Assembly (NCBI GenBank): GCA_936450465.1
Contig: OW388303.1
Location: 6,325,193-6,389,192 of the forward strand
From: Gibbula magus
Lineage: Eukaryota > Mollusca > Gastropoda > Trochida > Trochidae
DNA length: 64,000 nt
Direction of reading: 5' to 3'
Part shown: positions 11,786 to 23,400 of the stretch, in pieces
How positions within the stretch are numbered: the first letter of the stretch is position 1
Layout: each line of letters begins with the position of its first letter
Position numbers and translations under genes: made by a program
The notes under the pieces: model-generated
Told to the model about the DNA's origin: nothing
What the model saw: only the letters and a program-made list of their open reading frames with translations
Database searches by the model: none

Positions 11786-12136
11786 AAGGGGATGAAACGT
11801 GGATTCATCACTGGGATCCCGACACCACGCAAGAATCCCATGCAATTGAAGAGTAGGCACTGTCCTGCACTCGAGAAGTTCAGAACTCAGCCTTCTGCTG
11901 GCAAGATCATGGCGACCATTTTCTGGGATTCAAGGGGCGTGATACTCATAGACTGTAAACCACATGAAACTACAATAACAGGAGCCTACTATGCTGACCT
12001 GTTGAAGCAATTGAGAGTTGCGATCATGAAGAAGAGGCGCGTCATGTTGACTGCTGGAGTTATGCTTCTTCATGACAACGCTCCAGTGCACAAGAGTCCT
12101 ATTGCACAGACTGCCCTTCAATGATGTGGTTTTGTT
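11786..12136 (+). pseudogene. Truncated mariner-type transposase remnant
   Basis: The frame starting near 11788 reads GDETWIHHWDPDTTQES, the first catalytic-Asp motif of mariner transposases, and ends at TAG (11854). A second frame from about 11853 continues with FRTQPSAGKIMATIFWDSRG and LLHDNAPVHKS (second Asp motif), then TGA at 12121. The third catalytic region is absent: the sequence breaks into a (GAA)n-flanked LINE tail at 12137. Frameshift, stop and truncation make it inactive. Confidence 0.9.
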
Positions 12137-12310
12137 CAGAAGAAGAAGAAGAAATGTTTATTTTTGTGTCACGCCTCAATCCAACACAAAATTACATTAT
12201 AAAACATGATATGATTAAGATTGAAGGCCCAGCCAGTAAATGACTTATGAGACACATGCATACATATTAAGACATATACAGAATAAACTAGATTAGCGTT
12301 TGCGGGACAC
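12137..12310 (-). mobile_element. 5'-truncated LINE tail with (TTC)n end
   Basis: Read on the minus strand it ends ...GATTGAGGCGTGACACAAAA, ATAAACATTTC, (TTC)n: a non-LTR 3' UTR with a simple-repeat tail. No coding part remains. It interrupts the mariner remnant. The left boundary in element orientation is approximate. Confidence 0.55.
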
Positions 12311-13620
12311 CGCAAAAGCAGAGCAGCTCCGAAACTTAGGGTCTCGCCTTTCCCTGTTCCGCCTTCTCGTCAGCATCAATAAAATGGGAATTCTTTTTAA
12401 CAAAAGTTTGTTCATTATTCGAGTTATTACTAATCATCACAGGGGTCACTTTTCACAAGTTTGTTCTTAAAACCTATTTCTTCTTTCAAAATTTGATCAA
12501 AGGATTAACGTGGCCTTAACCAATATCTCATGACCTTGACCTTTGACCTTCAAGGTCACACCATCAATGATCACTTTTCATCACGTATAATAATCATGCA
12601 ATGACTCAAAGTCTTCATAGTTAAAATACGGCATATTCACAAAAGCATGCTTAAGTTTTAACCTCACTGTGACCTTGACCTTTGACAGATTTTAGCGAAA
12701 ACGTTTTCAAATCTTGGTCTTTCTCCATAGTTCATATATATACCAAATAAGAGCCTAATAGCACAAAAAAAATTTGAAGTTATCATGTTTACAAGGATTG
12801 TTGTAGTGATTTTAGAACTCATGACCTTGACCTTTGACCTTGAATGTGAACATGTCAAAATCATTCACCAGGTGTATAAGAAAGAAATTAAGCTATCTAT
12901 ATGAGGTGTTAATATCTTCATGGAAAAAAGTTACTTAGTGATTTCAGAACTGGTCAGCATGAACATATCTCGTGACCTTGACCTTTAAAATTTAAGGTCA
13001 CACAAACAGTGATCACTTTTCATTGTGTATCACAATCCTGTAATGATTCAAAGTGTTAATAGTTGAAATAAGACATTTTCGCAAAAGCATGCTTAGGTTG
13101 TGACCTCGCTATGACCTTGACCTTTGACAGATGTTAGCGAAAACCTTTTCAAATCTTGGCCTTTCCCCATAGTTGATATATACCAAATAAGAGCCTGATA
13201 GCACAAATATTTGTCAAGTTATCGTGTTTACAAGGTTTGTTTTAGCAATTTCATAACTTGTGACCTTGACCTTTGACCTTAAATATGAACATGTCAAAAT
13301 AATTCCCCAGGGGCATAAGTAAGAAGTTATGTATATGAGGTGTTGATTCCTCCTTGGAAAGAAGCTATTTAGTGATTTCAGAACTGGTGACCATGACCCT
13401 ATCTCGTGACCTTGACCTTTAAAATTCAAGGTCACACAATCAGTGATCACTTTTCATTGTGTATCACAATCATGTAATGATTCAAAGTATTAATAGTTGA
13501 AATAAGACATTTTCGCAAAAGCATGCTTAAGTTGTGACCTCACTATGACCTTGACCTTTGACGGATGTTAGCGAAAACCTTTTTCAAATCTTGGCCTTTC
13601 TCCATAGTTGATATACACCA

Positions 13621-15770
13621 TATATACATATGTGAGCAGGTATTACAGTTACCTTCATGTGACATTCCAGGTGCAGTGTGTAATAATGAGTGTGATGATG
13701 ACTTAAATGATATCATAACTGAACAGGAAGTGAACTCAAACATTGACAAGCTGAAACATAATAAATCTCCTGGGCCTGATGGCATAGCAGCTGAATTCAT
13801 TAAATCATCCAAACCATACTCTTTGAAGTATCTTACATTACTTTTTAATCAAATATTTGATAAAGGTTATTTCCCAGATGTTTGGGGTGCAAGTATATAA
13901 TATGCCCACTATTTAAATCAGGATTGAGACAAGACCCTGGTAATTATAGAGGTATTTCTTTAATAGATTCTCTTTGTAAACTGTTTACTTGTATTTTAAC
14001 ATCCAGGCTGCAGAAGTGGTGTGAGAGGAAAGATATTATTAGTGAGTGTCAGGCTGGATTTAGAGCTGGGTATAGCACTGTTGATCATATATTTTCATTG
14101 AATGCTGTTGTTCAAAAGTATGCTCATAAGAAAAAGGGTAGATTTTATTGTGTTTTTATAGATTTTTCAAAGGCGTTCGATACAATTAACCATAAAGTTT
14201 TGTTTGATTGTCTTAAGGATGTCGGAATAACTGGTAAGTTCTACTATATCTTAGTTTCCATGTATTCGAAGCTGGTAGCTTGTGTTAGGACCCCAAATGG
14301 ACTCACTGATACTTTCAGATGTAATCAAGGTACCCGTCAAGGCTGTATTTTAAGCCCCCAAATATTCATAATTTTTATCAATAGGCTTTTTTCAGTTTTA
14401 GAAAAGTTTGGAGGAAAAGGTGTTAATTTAAGTGTTAGTGTAGATAATCTTTATGCATTGATGTTTGCTGATGATGTGTCAGGGGTTGCAGATACTGCAC
14501 TACAGTTGCAGAAGAGGTTAAATGCACTAGAGCTATTTTGTAGGCATACTGGTATGAAGGTTAATTTGGATAAAACAAAAATTATGGTGTTTCGCAATTC
14601 AGGATATTTGAGACATTATGAAAAGTGGTTCTTCGAAGGTAAACAAATTGATGTTGTATCATCTTATAAGTATCTCGGTATAGTTTTCACCCCTAGACAT
14701 TCATGGACTAAGGCTCAACACTGTCTACTTTCCCAAGGTAATAAAGCACTTATCTCTATTTATTCTTTTCAAAGAAATTTTGGAACTTTGTCACCCCAGG
14801 ATCTTTTTAAATTGTTTGACTCTATTATTCTGCCTATTTTTGTTATGGTTCTGAAGTCTGGGGAACATCTTATTGTAAAATTGTTGAAGGTCTCCAGATT
14901 AAAGTTTGTAGACAGCTTCTTAGAGTTGGTAGAAATGTTAGTAGCAGCATGGTGTTAGGGGAATGTGGTAGGCTTCCATTGCAGTTTAATTATATGTCTA
15001 GAGCGGTTAAGTATTGGTGTAGGTTAATTCAGTTAGATTCACATAGACTTCCATTTCAGGGTTATGATATGTTGAAATCTCTTGATGATTCGGGTAGGCT
15101 TACTTGGGCTACATATATTAAGAATATCTTATTTGAATTTGGTTTTGGATTTGTATGGCTTTCCCAAGATGTTGGTGATAGCAAAGTTTTTATGCAGCAA
15201 TTTAAACTTAGGCTCTCTGATATTTTAAAACAATCATGGTCTGCAAATATTCATAATCTTTCAGATTCGTTTGCCTACAAGCATTTTAAATCATTATTAC
15301 ACGTAGAAAGCTATCTATCATTATCTATATCTCCCTATTTAAAATCCCTTGTAGCAAAATTCAGGTGCAGTAATTATGGGTTAGGTATAAAAACAGGAAG
15401 ATACAACAATATACCAATGGCTGACAGAGTGTGTATTTACTGTAAAGTAGACAATATTAACTGTGTTGAAGATGAAATCCACATTCTTTTTTATTGTAAA
15501 CTGTATGAAGATGCTAGAAATAAGTTTATTGCTCCATTGCTGTACAATACATCAAACACACAAAATTTAATCTATATTCTTAGCAGTAAAGATAAAGGTA
15601 TTATCATGAATGTTGTTAACTTTCTTAATTGTGTATGTAAAACTAGAGCTGCATTTGTAAATTCATAAACCTGTTATCTTTTATGTGCGCTTGTTTCAAA
15701 TTTGTAATGTAATTGTATTTTGGGCCTTTGGCCTTTATACTGAATAAAATGTCTGTCTGTCTGTCTGTCT
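13621..15770 (+). mobile_element. 5'-truncated LINE with target-site duplication
   Basis: GATATACACCA occurs at 13610-13620 and again at 15771-15781, flanking the element. The unoccupied version of the site is visible in the neighbouring repeat unit near 13176 (GATATATACCA). The 3' end is TGAATAAAATG followed by (TCTG)n. The AP-endonuclease portion is absent, so the copy is 5'-truncated. Confidence 0.92.
13640..15668 (+). pseudogene. LINE reverse transcriptase, frameshifted
   Basis: Three successive frames make up one RT-type protein. To about 13900: EQEVNSNIDKLKHNKSPGPD and following (RT start, SPGPDG motif). 13882-14958: PGNYRGISL, GFRAGYSTVDHIF, FIDFSKAFDTINH, NQGTRQGCILSP, and the catalytic LMFADDVSG. 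14949-15668: C-terminal region with CIYCKVDN...EDEIHILFYC, a Cys/His cluster typical of LINE ORF2 tails. Breaks near 13890 and 14950 plus the missing endonuclease mean no function. The clade (Jockey-, CR1- or RTE-like) is not resolved. Confidence 0.92.
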
Positions 15771-16892
15771 GATATACACCAAAGAAGAGCCTGATAGCAC
15801 AAATATTTTTCAAGTTATCGTGTTTACAAGGATTTTTTTAGCGATTTCAGAACTCGTGACCTTGACATTTGACCTTGAATGTGAACATGTCAAAAAAATT
15901 CCCCAGGGGCATAAGTAAGAAGTTATGTATATGAGTTCTCAAAACCTTATAGCAAAAAAGTTATAGCCAATACAAAACGCGGCAGCGGCGGCGATGGAAA
16001 CTGCACAAAAACTGATAGCAGCTCCGACTTAGTCGGAGCTGCTAAATATAAATATGAATGAATAGTTACATAGGTAAAAATATACAACTTTATCAAACGT
16101 TGATAAAATGTAAATGGGATATAAAAATGTGATAAAATGTTAGACCTCAAAAATATATTAAGATGTGCCTCATAGCAACTTCTATCTGTTTCACAATTTG
16201 AAAGCACACTTGCGTGGTGCAAGATATGGCAATGATGATGAACTTGTTTTTTTTATTTGTGATTTTTGGGTTATCTATTTTGCATTTGATTTTGGTGATT
16301 TCATGATTTTTAAATTGAATTTCAATTAAGTCATACATCAGTTTGAATGCAACTCCAACAGACTGTATATGTATAATGTTCACATAATTCAAGAAGAATT
16401 GGTTTCAAATTTTTATTCAATAAAACTTGTTATACATAACATTTAATCAATAGACTGATAGAAATTTACAGATTATCGGTCAGTGTTAATTGCTGAGATA
16501 AGATGAGATGGGAATAAGACACAATTAATCACAAAGACAGATAATTCCCAATTCAAAGACAGAGTTTGTTACGGTCTTTCTTACCAAAGATCTTTTATGC
16601 CTAAAAATGAAATAATAGGCAAGTATCAAGCTTACTGTAAAATATAAATACACACACAAACACCTTTCAAAACTTCAACATTCACGTCTCTAAATAATTT
16701 CTACCTCTGTTTAACTTCGCTGTTTAACTTTCATTATTACAGATATAACTGATTAGCTTTATTCCACAAACAAACAATTTTATTTATGTACATACAGTCA
16801 CAACATAGGAGAAACTAAGTATAAAGTTTTCTCAGTCTTCTCGGTCAAACTGATAGGGATACAATGAGGTCATTACTTTCTGTCATAGTTAA

Positions 16893-16957
16893 TGAGTGAG
16901 TGAGTGAATTATTGCTTAACGCCGCTTCGGCAGTATCGCAGCCATTAGCGGCGACAA
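16893..16957. repeat. GTGAGTGAGTGA...ACGCCGC dispersed repeat
   Basis: GAGTGAGTGAGTGAATTATT followed by CTTAACGCCGCTTCGGCAGT and GCCATTAGCGGCGAC. This resembles the very common GAGTGAGTGAGTTTAGTTTT-ACGCCGC repeat of gastropod genomes. A shorter relative lies at 18973-19013. Confidence 0.65.
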
Positions 16958-17748
16958 AGTTAATGACATAACAAATCAATACATTATAACATACAGATAG
17001 TGACTTCTGCATTCTGCTTCACTTTTAAAATATAGTACTCTAAACATGGCCAATGAAACTTTATTATTGAATAATATCCTACTGAAGGTTTTACTACATG
17101 TGACTTTAAACAGTTAAAATTGAAATAGTCCATATTGGATTTAACTGAAATAAAAAAAGCAATTTATAATGTAAAGAAGTTTGGTGAATCAATCAAAATA
17201 CAAGTTATCTTATCGAAAACTTATTCCCTAGAAATTAACAAAAACATTAACAAACGGCAAATGTGTCTTCGCTAGGGTAAGAAAATAATTGAATGAACAT
17301 CAGTTTCCAATTACATATATAAAAAGAAAAAAATTTCTGCAGTAGTTGTACAACCATCTAACTTGATCCATCCATTGTATACTGCTTAAAACTTTAAAAG
17401 CAAATAAAGCTAGATGCTAACTACATCAACACAGGAAACATCTATTGCTTATAAGACGAGAAACAATGCTTGTTCGAAATGTAAAATGTTAAAGGAGCTG
17501 TAGCATGCCGTTCTTACTGAAATAAAGCTATCTGATGAAATCGTAAATAAGTGTTATCAATGACTGAGTAATGCTCCTCAATCAATAAAAAGAGTTCTAA
17601 AACGATTGTACATGGTTCGGTTAAGCCATGCGAGTCCATTTCTCATCGAGTGGCCATTTTAAGCTGTTCATATTAAAATACACGCTCGAAGGTAGTTCAA
17701 GTGATCTGATTGATGTTGCGATACCTAAACACTCAGAGTAGAGTTTAA

Positions 17749-17835
17749 ATGAATGAGAACAAGTTCTATGGATAGTCAACTTCTTTTATTCTATGAGTGA
17801 GAAGTTGACTATCCACAGAACTTGTTCTCATTCAT
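17749..17835. repeat. Fold-back inverted repeat, ~35-bp arms
   Basis: ATGAATGAGAACAAGTTCTA...GTCAACTTCTT is inverted as GAAGTTGACTATCCACAGAA...TCATTCAT with one mismatch and a 15-nt spacer. It could be the ends of a very small element or an inversion scar. Confidence 0.85.
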
Positions 17836-18299
17836 CATACCAGCTTCTAAAATGTCTCTTAAATAATGGCACCATGATGGAATGGTCAATCATCTTGCTG
17901 TCTCAACTCTCAATTTCGCATGAGATCTTCAAATCTACCTTTCACACTTCAAATCTCATCTCAGATCTCAGACCTTTCACACTGAACAGTTCCACACCAC
18001 TGTTAAGTTTCACGTTGCACCATTTTCATATCTTTCTATGGATAAGACTTATTGGGTGGTGTAATGATATGTTTTACCCTCTAATTAAACAATATATTGT
18101 ATAAACTTTAATAATAAATGGCAAATTTGAGGAACCATAATTTGTAAAAAGACGTGCTACAGCGCCTTTCATTTGGCATACTTAAATAACAGATATAGGG
18201 TAACAATAGAGATAAATTGTCATACTATTTATATGTTACCTCCAATGGGTGAGGTAAGATGACCTGGAGATAAACAATTTTTCAGATTATTTCAGTCAG

Positions 18300-18480
18300 T
18301 TCCCTTGTTAGCCTCCATCACTGCCATATTTAAACCTTGCTGCATTCCGTTAACTTTTCAATGCTAGTGTAGCAGCTTGCTCCACCTGAACTTCAAAGTA
18401 CACTCTGCCTCGCAAGCACAAAATAAAATTAACCAGCAGTGGAGACTATTGGGGTGTAAGACTTGCAAAGAAGGTTGTCA
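18300..18480. repeat. MITE-like family copy (GCCTCCATCA ... CTTGCAAAG)
   Basis: Contains TAGCCTCCATCACTGCC, CCTTGCTGCATTCCGTTAAC and, at the other end, GGAGACTATTGGGGTGTAAG then ACTTGCAAAG. Similar sequences lie at 58050-58290 and 61430-61650. Ends are imperfect inverted repeats; boundaries are approximate. Confidence 0.5.
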
Positions 18481-20105
18481 CTAATAATGCAGGGGCTCAT
18501 ATTATTGTGTAAAGAAATGTAACAACCTCAATTTCCGTCCAAAAGAAAAAACAGCCCTAAATGGCATTAAAACAGTCAAACATGCTAATAACACTTTTGA
18601 TGCTTCCAAATGTCATATCCCTTTGGAGCTTAAATATCTAGAAGAGGGATAACATTAAGAATTACCGATCAACATTAACAATAGCAATTCTTTTGTAAAC
18701 TTTTAACATTCAATATAACCAATTCAACATAATTTACATTAACATAAAGTGTCTGTAAAATGTGGGTAAAAGTTCATTACGACATAATGAACTTGATAAA
18801 ACACTGAAAGTGCTAAATGACATTCAATAGTTTCAACATATGAACTAATTACTAATTTCAAAATAGTTTGGTGGCTGTGTAGTAAACGAGGTTCTGTGTC
18901 TAGGTAATGTTAGTTCAGGCCCCACCTTCACCAAGCCCAAGTAGAGAGAGAGATTTTCAAGCTATTTTCAACGAGTGAGTGAGTGAGTGAGTATTGCAGC
19001 CATTAGCGGCGAGGATTTTCAACGATTTTGTCTGCTTAAACAAATTCCATTCTTTCCATGAATAAACTCAATTTCCGTCATCACAGGAATTGATAAAAGT
19101 AATTTTTTTAAAAAATGGATGACACTATTGGAAAAAACAAAATTAAATTAAAGGACTTTCATTCTTAAAATATATCCACTTATACCATTACTCCCTTATG
19201 ATTTTTTGTCCTTTTTTGTTCTACAATGACAATGTTGTTGCTTTTAACAAAATCCCCAAGCAGCAAAAAAGGATACTACATACAATATCTTTGCTTTTTA
19301 TCCAATGCACTCATAATTTACCTGGCTACATCGACCAAGTTATTTCAAAGATCTCAACCTCTGACTGTACAAGGTCTTGCTAATTAGCTGTAATGTATAT
19401 GGGATATCTCTACCATTCTCGTAAATTTTATGAGTGCTTCATTAATTTGGTAACATCCAAAACCTGTCAGAAATTATAAATTATTTGGTAATCAATTATG
19501 TTAATCTATTCGTTCATTGCAACATTTATTGATAATCTTTTGATGAACATGAAAATAGTCTTTGGAATTTGTAAAACTATAATAATACTTTGTGTGTTGA
19601 TAGACAACTGCATTGTATTAGAATCAAGACATTAATATTAATAAGTTGTATTTCATACATATGTTTTGTGCAATAACTTTGATGACGTTATTGATTTTGG
19701 TTGTTGGAAAAGGATGGTTGATGAAAATAAAAGGACACTTGAAGATATCCTATTATGTAATTAATAATGAAGACAATACCAAACTTCAAATGCAGAAGAA
19801 AGAAAAAATATTATTAACTAACTCAGTAACCACAAATTTACATGTCAATGATTTAGGATTGTATGTGGTAAAAATACTATAAGAAGCAGTTTTGATTAGT
19901 GTACATATAAACCAATATTCCCTCAAAACTAATGTTTATATTTTTAAACTTCACATCAATGAAATGTTGCCACAAAAATATCAATATATTTGATTTCTGG
20001 GTACCATTAAGCTAAGGTGATGGTAATTCAACTTCTCCCTATGGTCTGAGGGCATCTTTTGTCAAATCAGGCGGAGTCCTTGACTAGAAATTAAAAGGTA
20101 TCCTG

Positions 20106-20455
20106 TCAGTTTGGAGCTTTCTCAATTTTCCCATACTTGGCCTCCAAGTCCTTCAACATGCTGGCCTTGTTGAATGTTCTCCACTTATCCTTCAGGTTTG
20201 TGCTACTTCTGAATGTCTTCAAGGCTGTTCTTATAACACTCCAGTTCCCCACTCCGTGCACCTGGATGGCCTGGTAGAACTCTTCCTCTTCTCTCCGTGT
20301 CCATTTTACTCTTTTCTGAGGCAGAAACTGAGATTCTCTCGGTCGATTTGTCCTCTGCATATTTGTAGGCTTAGGATCACTTAAACATGTCACTTTCTTT
20401 TTGTACTGAAAGGCTCGTGGCAGTTTCATGCCAGACGAAGGTTTCTTTGGCGAAT
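20106..20455 (-). CDS. TERF: TERF exon 12 (telobox Myb, stop)
   Basis: Acceptor GTGTTTCCATTGCAG, stop TGA at 20106-20108. After a basic spacer it encodes the Myb/SANT domain: KRVKWTRREEEEFYQAI, HGVGNWSVIRTAL, STNLKDKWRTFNK. LKDKWR is the telobox signature of the DNA-recognition helix. The protein ends 19 residues after the domain, as in vertebrate TRFs. Confidence 0.96.
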
Positions 20456-23400
20456 CTGCAATGGAAACACGGAAACTTGACTTGATTTGAAAGATATAAT
20501 TGTTTAAGATAAGCAAAAAAACCAAACCATTTTGGCAAGAATTTAGGAACTGATGAATGCAAACTCTTTGAGTGTCATATAACATTCAGGTTGCTAAAAT
20601 AATTTGTGTCACACCAGGCCTGTTTACAGGAGATGAGGTCAGGTAAGTTGAGGTTTAACACCGCTTCAAGATTATTTCACTTGTATCACGGCTGCTAGTA
20701 TTATTACTCTAACCTTCTTGGTTGTAGAACAATTCTCAATAACAGACAGCTCCTGACCTCATGATCCAAGTCAAAACACCAACAACTGCGCTATCATGCC
20801 TCCAACTGACTTTTAGGCAACTGTACCAACTAAATTATATATGAAGAAAATTGAGCAGGCGGGGAGTTACAGAACTGTGTATAATGAATATCCCATAGAG
20901 ATGTGGAAGTAAATGTGATCCCAAAAAAATGTGATTAACAGTAAAGTAAAGACATTTATCCCAAAATGTGGAACTATCTCAAAAATAGAATACCATCATC
21001 AGATATATCAACATCAGACGCATCTGATGAGTTTGACTGGTCTGATTGGTCCGAGGCTGAGGTCTGATGACGGTCGATGCGGTTCTTGTTTTTCCCATAG
21101 CGGTGTTTGCGGATATCCTTTGGACTGTCTGTGTCCGTGTCCGCCTCCGATTCTGATTCCTCAGCACTTCTCTCAGATGACTTGTTCGGAGAGCCAGCCG
21201 ATCTACACACAGAATGAAATATCAAGAAGTCAGAAGGAACCATTGGATCACATGCTGGAACTTTACTCCTTGGGATTTTTTAAGTATAAAAGACTACAAA
21301 AACACAGCCAACCAGAAAATTATCAAAATGAAAATACAACTATTTTTAATAAAGTGTTTCTAAATCTTGCAACAAAAACATCAATCAAAATCGTGGGAAT
21401 GCTCCCTCAAATTTCTAAATACCTCAGTGGGACCGCCCCTTTAAAGGTAGAGTTCTGTCGCTATATTGGATATTTTGCATTACGTGAAATGAAAACACGC
21501 TATATTGTACCCAATTTTGTAACTTTTTGATAACTAAAGACATACACTGATAGTGTATTCACATAGCAACACATAACATGTAATACAAGTGTTTGCCACT
21601 AACATGGCAATGTCCCCCGCCGGTGACATTGAGCTAGTAAGACACATCATTGGAGCTACTTGGGTTCATGATATATCGTGTTAATAAGAGTTCTAAAAGT
21701 GGTCAAAGTGTTGTGGTGACCTTGAAAATAAGGTCAAGGTCACCAAATCGACTGGTGTCTGCGTCATCTTCCAATGTAGACTGACACCAAATTTGAAAAC
21801 ATTTGGTCCAACCGGTCATAATAAATGGTGATAACAAGAGTTCGAAAAGTGGTCAAAGTGTTGTAGTGACTTTGAAAATAAGGTCAAGGTCACCAAAATC
21901 CCCTGGTATCTGCGTCATCCCCCAGTGTAGACTGACACCAAATTTGAAGACTTTGAGTCCAACTGGTAAAGATATATATCGCGTTAACAAGAGTTAGAAA
22001 AGTGCTCAAAGTGTTGCGGTGACCTTGAAAATAAGGTCAAGGTCACCAAAATAAACTGGTGTCTGTGTCTTTCCCCAATGTAGGCAGAAACCAAATTTGA
22101 AGACTTTGGATGCAACGCTTCATGAGATATCGCGTAAACAAGAGTTCAAAAAGTGGTCAAAGTGTCGTGGTGACCTTGAAAATAAGGCCAAGGTCACCAA
22201 AAGTGACTGGTGTCTGCGTCTTCCGACAATGTAGGCAGAAACCAAATTTGAAGACTTTGGATGCAACGCTTCATGAGATATCGCGTAAACAAGAGTTCAA
22301 AAAGTGGTCAAAGTGTCGTGATGACCTTGAAAATAAGACCAAGGTCACCAAAAGTGACTGGTGTCTGCGTCTTCCCACAATGTAGGCAGACATGAAATTT
22401 GAAGACTTTGGATGCAACGCTTCATAAGATATCGCGTAAACAAGAAATGTGACGTACGGACGTACGGACGCCGCTGAATACATAGTCCCCCGTTCCGCGT
22501 TGCGGCGGGGGACAAAAACTGATAAACAAGTTGCTGTTATGTTGTAGTGAAGAATTCCCCGACTTGCAGCGCAGATGAATGGCTTCAGTTCTCATTGTTT
22601 TATTTTTCAACAAATGTGCGCTTATGTTTATCAAGTTGTGAAATATAAAGTCATCAAAATGTTACCTGCATTAGTATCTTTCAAGTTCACTGTGTTTTAA
22701 TCATGTATTAATAACATATATGTGTAAACATTAATATCCTCCCGAATTTTGTTTCCACAAAAAATACGCCGATAGAACCCTCCTTAAAATAGGTAAGCTG
22801 ATGGTTCTGGGATAATTTTTATCACTGTCCAAACTGGATCCAAAATTTGAGGGTGGATTTATCACCACTTCAAGTTCATGCAGAAAATATACGATTTTGA
22901 AAACAATTGGCGAGGATTAGTATTGCTTTTGATAGTCGCAAATATGATTTGTGTATAAGGGGCTTCTTGATCATCTTCATTCAACGTGAATTGTGCAACC
23001 TACATCGACCACTGCCTAACCTAGCTGATGATTTTAGGACTTCTGAAGTTAACATAGTTGATACAGTATAAAGATGAATAAAAAATACCAACTTACTTTT
23101 ATGGTTATTAAGCTGATTAAAAATAACGTTGAATAAAAAATAATAATTTTACCCACAATATTACAATTTGCATAGAAATACATACCCATTCTTTTTTCTC
23201 TTCACTGGTGATTTGTAGGTTTCAACAGTTTTTCTGAAGAAAGAAAATAAAGCACATTTTGAGAAAATACAATCAACTATTTCAAGTATTTTCAAGGAGA
23301 ATTCTATTGGGGTATTTTTTGTGGAATGAAATTCGAGAGGATATCATATCTCCGTTTACACAAATATGCTACTAATAAATGATTAAAACACAGCCAAGTC

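Larger units (their letters stand above)
12322..16043 (+). mobile_element. Helitron-like tandem-core element F (split by a LINE)
   Basis: The left AGCAGCTCCGAAACTTAG corresponds to the arm of a right-terminal palindrome, AGCAGCTCCGAC-TTA-GTCGGAGCTGCT (16017-16043). The core has about three copies of a roughly 437-bp unit marked by GTGACCTTGACCTTTGACAG (near 12671, 13111 and 13545) and many GACCTTGACCTTTGACCTT blocks. A LINE (13621-15770) is inserted in the third unit. The layout resembles non-autonomous Helentron/HINE elements; no proteins encoded. Confidence 0.65.
16044..20105. other. Intergenic, no gene recognised
   Basis: AT-rich spacer between element F and the TERF 3' end. It contains two GTGAGTGAGTGA...GCCATTAGCGGCGA repeat stubs (16893-16957 and 18973-19013), a perfect-armed fold-back (17749-17835) and a MITE-like copy (18300-18480). 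Short open frames here show no codon structure or family similarity. Confidence 0.5.

Noticed and set aside
22440..22515. ACGTACGGACGTACGG as a regulatory motif
   Set aside because: It is the microsatellite part of Helitron-like element B.
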